This document shows, in pieces, positions 5,311 through 6,026 of a stretch of 6,026 nucleotides of DNA. The notes under the pieces are model-generated. The model saw only the letters and a list, made by a program, of their open reading frames with translations. It searched no databases and was not told where the DNA came from. This stretch comes from Myxococcaceae bacterium. GTDB lineage: Bacteria > Myxococcota > Myxococcia > Myxococcales > Myxococcaceae. Location of the stretch: positions 1-6,026 of the forward strand of contig JAGSPQ010000250.1 of NCBI GenBank assembly GCA_018262385.1, written 5' to 3'. Positions within the stretch are counted from its first letter, which is position 1. Each line of letters begins with the position of its first letter. The position numbers were made by a program, and so were the translations under genes.

Positions 5311-5904
5311 TCAGGGGGCAAGCAGGCCGGCGCGGGCGTCGAGCGCCGGCTGAAACTTCGGATCCAGCGCGAGGATCTTCTCCACCATCGCGAGCGCCTC
5401 TTTGGGGCGGCCCAACTTCTTCAGCGCCGCGCCGCGCTGGTAGAGCGACCAGACGTGTTGGGGGTCGAGCTTGAGCGCGCGATCGAAGCAGGCCAGCGCG
5501 CCCTCGGGGTCATCGAGGGCGAGCTTCGCGGCGCCGAGGTTGGCGTGCGCGAGCGCCAGCTTCGGCTCTTCCCGGCAGGCCTCTTCCAGCAGCTGCCGGG
5601 CGCGGCGGAGGGCGAAGTGATCTCCTTTGCGCCCCTTCTCCAGCAGCGCCATCCGCAGGTTGGCGCGGAACTCGGGGATCACCGGCTCGCGCTGAATCGC
5701 GAACTCCAGCTCGCGGACGGCGGTGGCCAGGTCGCCCAGCTCGAGGGCCAGCGATCCGCGCAGGTAGCGCCAGGCGCCCCAGGCCTTCACCAGTTCTGGG
5801 GCCCCCTCCAGCAGCCGGACGGCGCCGGCCGGATCTCCTCCGACCCGCAGCTGATTCGCCCGCTGGAGGAGCTCGTCCAGCTGCTGTTCCCAGGTCGGGT
5901 TCAC
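5311..5904 (-). CDS. Tetratricopeptide repeat (TPR) protein, cytoplasmic
   Basis: From the GTG at 5904 the protein has 197 residues. Clear TPR units run at about 45-78 (YLRGSLALELGDLATAVREL), 117-150 (AHANLGAAKLALDDPEGALA then DRALKLDP) and 151-184 (YQRGAALKKLGRPKEALAMV then LALDP), with a degenerate unit at about 79-113. TPRs form a helical scaffold for protein-protein contact; no catalytic domain, signal peptide or membrane span is seen, so the role is unknown. The start is uncertain. GTG 5904 begins MNPTWEQQLDELL, where helix-like sequence starts, but the nearest purine-rich SD-like stretch (AAGGGGG, 5927-5921) is 16 nt away. ATG 6000 in the same frame would add 32 residues of low-complexity sequence and overlap a probable divergent gene. 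A -10-like TATTCT lies 7 nt before the GTG, compatible with a leaderless mRNA. Confidence 0.85.
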   Translation of the reverse strand: MNPTWEQQLDELLQRANQLRVGGDPAGAVRLLEGAPELVKAWGAWRYLRGSLALELGDLATAVRELEFAIQREPVIPEFRANLRMALLEKGRKGDHFALRRARQLLEEACREEPKLALAHANLGAAKLALDDPEGALACFDRALKLDPQHVWSLYQRGAALKKLGRPKEALAMVEKILALDPKFQPALDARAGLLAP

Positions 5905-5944
5905 CGGGAGGAGAATACCGCCCCCTTCGACCCAATCACATGAG

Positions 5945-5968
5945 GTTGCTTGGTTTTTCGCGAGCAAC
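5945..5968. promoter_or_regulatory. Inverted repeat in the divergent gap, possible operator
   Basis: GTTGCT (5945-5950) and AGCAAC (5963-5968) are exact inverted copies; a T-G wobble and a G-C pair extend the stem to eight pairs around GTTTTTCG. It lies between the TPR start and the probable gene start at 5999, a good place for an operator. It could also be a chance hairpin. Confidence 0.3.
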
Positions 5969-5998
5969 TCGGGCCGCCGCCCGTGCGACAATCCCGCC

Positions 5999-6026
5999 AT
6001 GGCAAACACGATCGGCAGCAGCCCCC
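5999..6026 (+). CDS. Probable start of a divergent gene (3'-partial, nine codons visible)
   Basis: ATG 5999 opens a frame reading MANTIGSSP up to the window edge. No Shine-Dalgarno is present, but GACAAT lies 6 nt before the ATG, a spacing that would place transcription start at or next to the ATG and give a leaderless mRNA. Nothing can be said about the product. The call rests on position, the divergent layout with the TPR gene and the -10-like box. Confidence 0.35.

Noticed and set aside
4662..5321. Minus-strand open frame opposite the CBS gene
   Set aside because: It covers the promoter gap and the whole CBS gene in antisense, and the CBS motifs are unambiguous on the plus strand.
5326..5350. 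Perfect 8-bp inverted repeat GCCGGCGC / GCGCCGGC after the CBS gene as a terminator
   Set aside because: It lies inside the 3' end of the TPR coding sequence, has no T tract, and such GC palindromes arise easily in this composition.
1..6026. CRISPR arrays, tRNA genes, insertion sequences, phage genes
   Set aside because: No regularly spaced direct repeats, cloverleaf-like segments, transposase motifs or terminal repeats were seen on either strand.

Overview
The window is about 6 kb of GC-rich DNA, compact, with no tRNA, rRNA, CRISPR array, insertion sequence or phage gene. It most resembles a former deltaproteobacterium (Myxococcota or Desulfobacterota, of the Anaeromyxobacter or Geobacter type). 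The reasons are a large multihaem cytochrome c carrying the CxxxxCH...CxxCH module first described in Geobacter, a sigma-54 activator, two sigma-54-like promoters, and frequent GTG/TTG starts. The taxonomic call is inference.

Region 1 (1-2624, + strand) is a respiratory pair. The first gene is the 3' part of an NrfD/PsrC-type quinone-interacting membrane protein. Ten bases later comes a lipoprotein cytochrome with 11 CxxCH and 2 CxxxxCH motifs. Together they look like the end of an operon for a quinol:cytochrome electron-transfer complex whose other subunits would lie upstream.

Region 2 (2611-3864, - strand) holds a 71-residue single-span membrane protein followed by a 331-residue sigma-54 activator of PspF-like build (AAA+ plus Fis-type HTH, no N-terminal sensor). 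The activator gene ends inside the 3' end of the cytochrome gene.

Region 3 (3967-5301) is the most interesting part. A two-gene di-iron operon (two-helix ferritin-like protein, then a hemerythrin, 4-bp overlap) runs on the - strand. A two-CBS-domain protein runs divergently on the + strand. The 185-bp gap between them contains a 20/23-match inverted repeat. Each arm reads outward as GG-N10-GC with a TTGC -12 element, so the arms look like mirror-image sigma-54 promoters, one for each transcript. With the sensor-less activator next door, this suggests a small sigma-54 regulon joining iron/oxygen-type di-iron proteins to an adenylate-sensing CBS protein. The regulatory link is inference.

Region 4 (5311-6026) has a cytoplasmic TPR protein on the - strand, convergent with the CBS gene (9 bp between stops). 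At the window edge there is probably the start of a divergent + strand gene, of which only nine codons are visible. Neither has a Shine-Dalgarno at normal spacing; both may be leaderless. No stretch over 300 bases lacks a gene.
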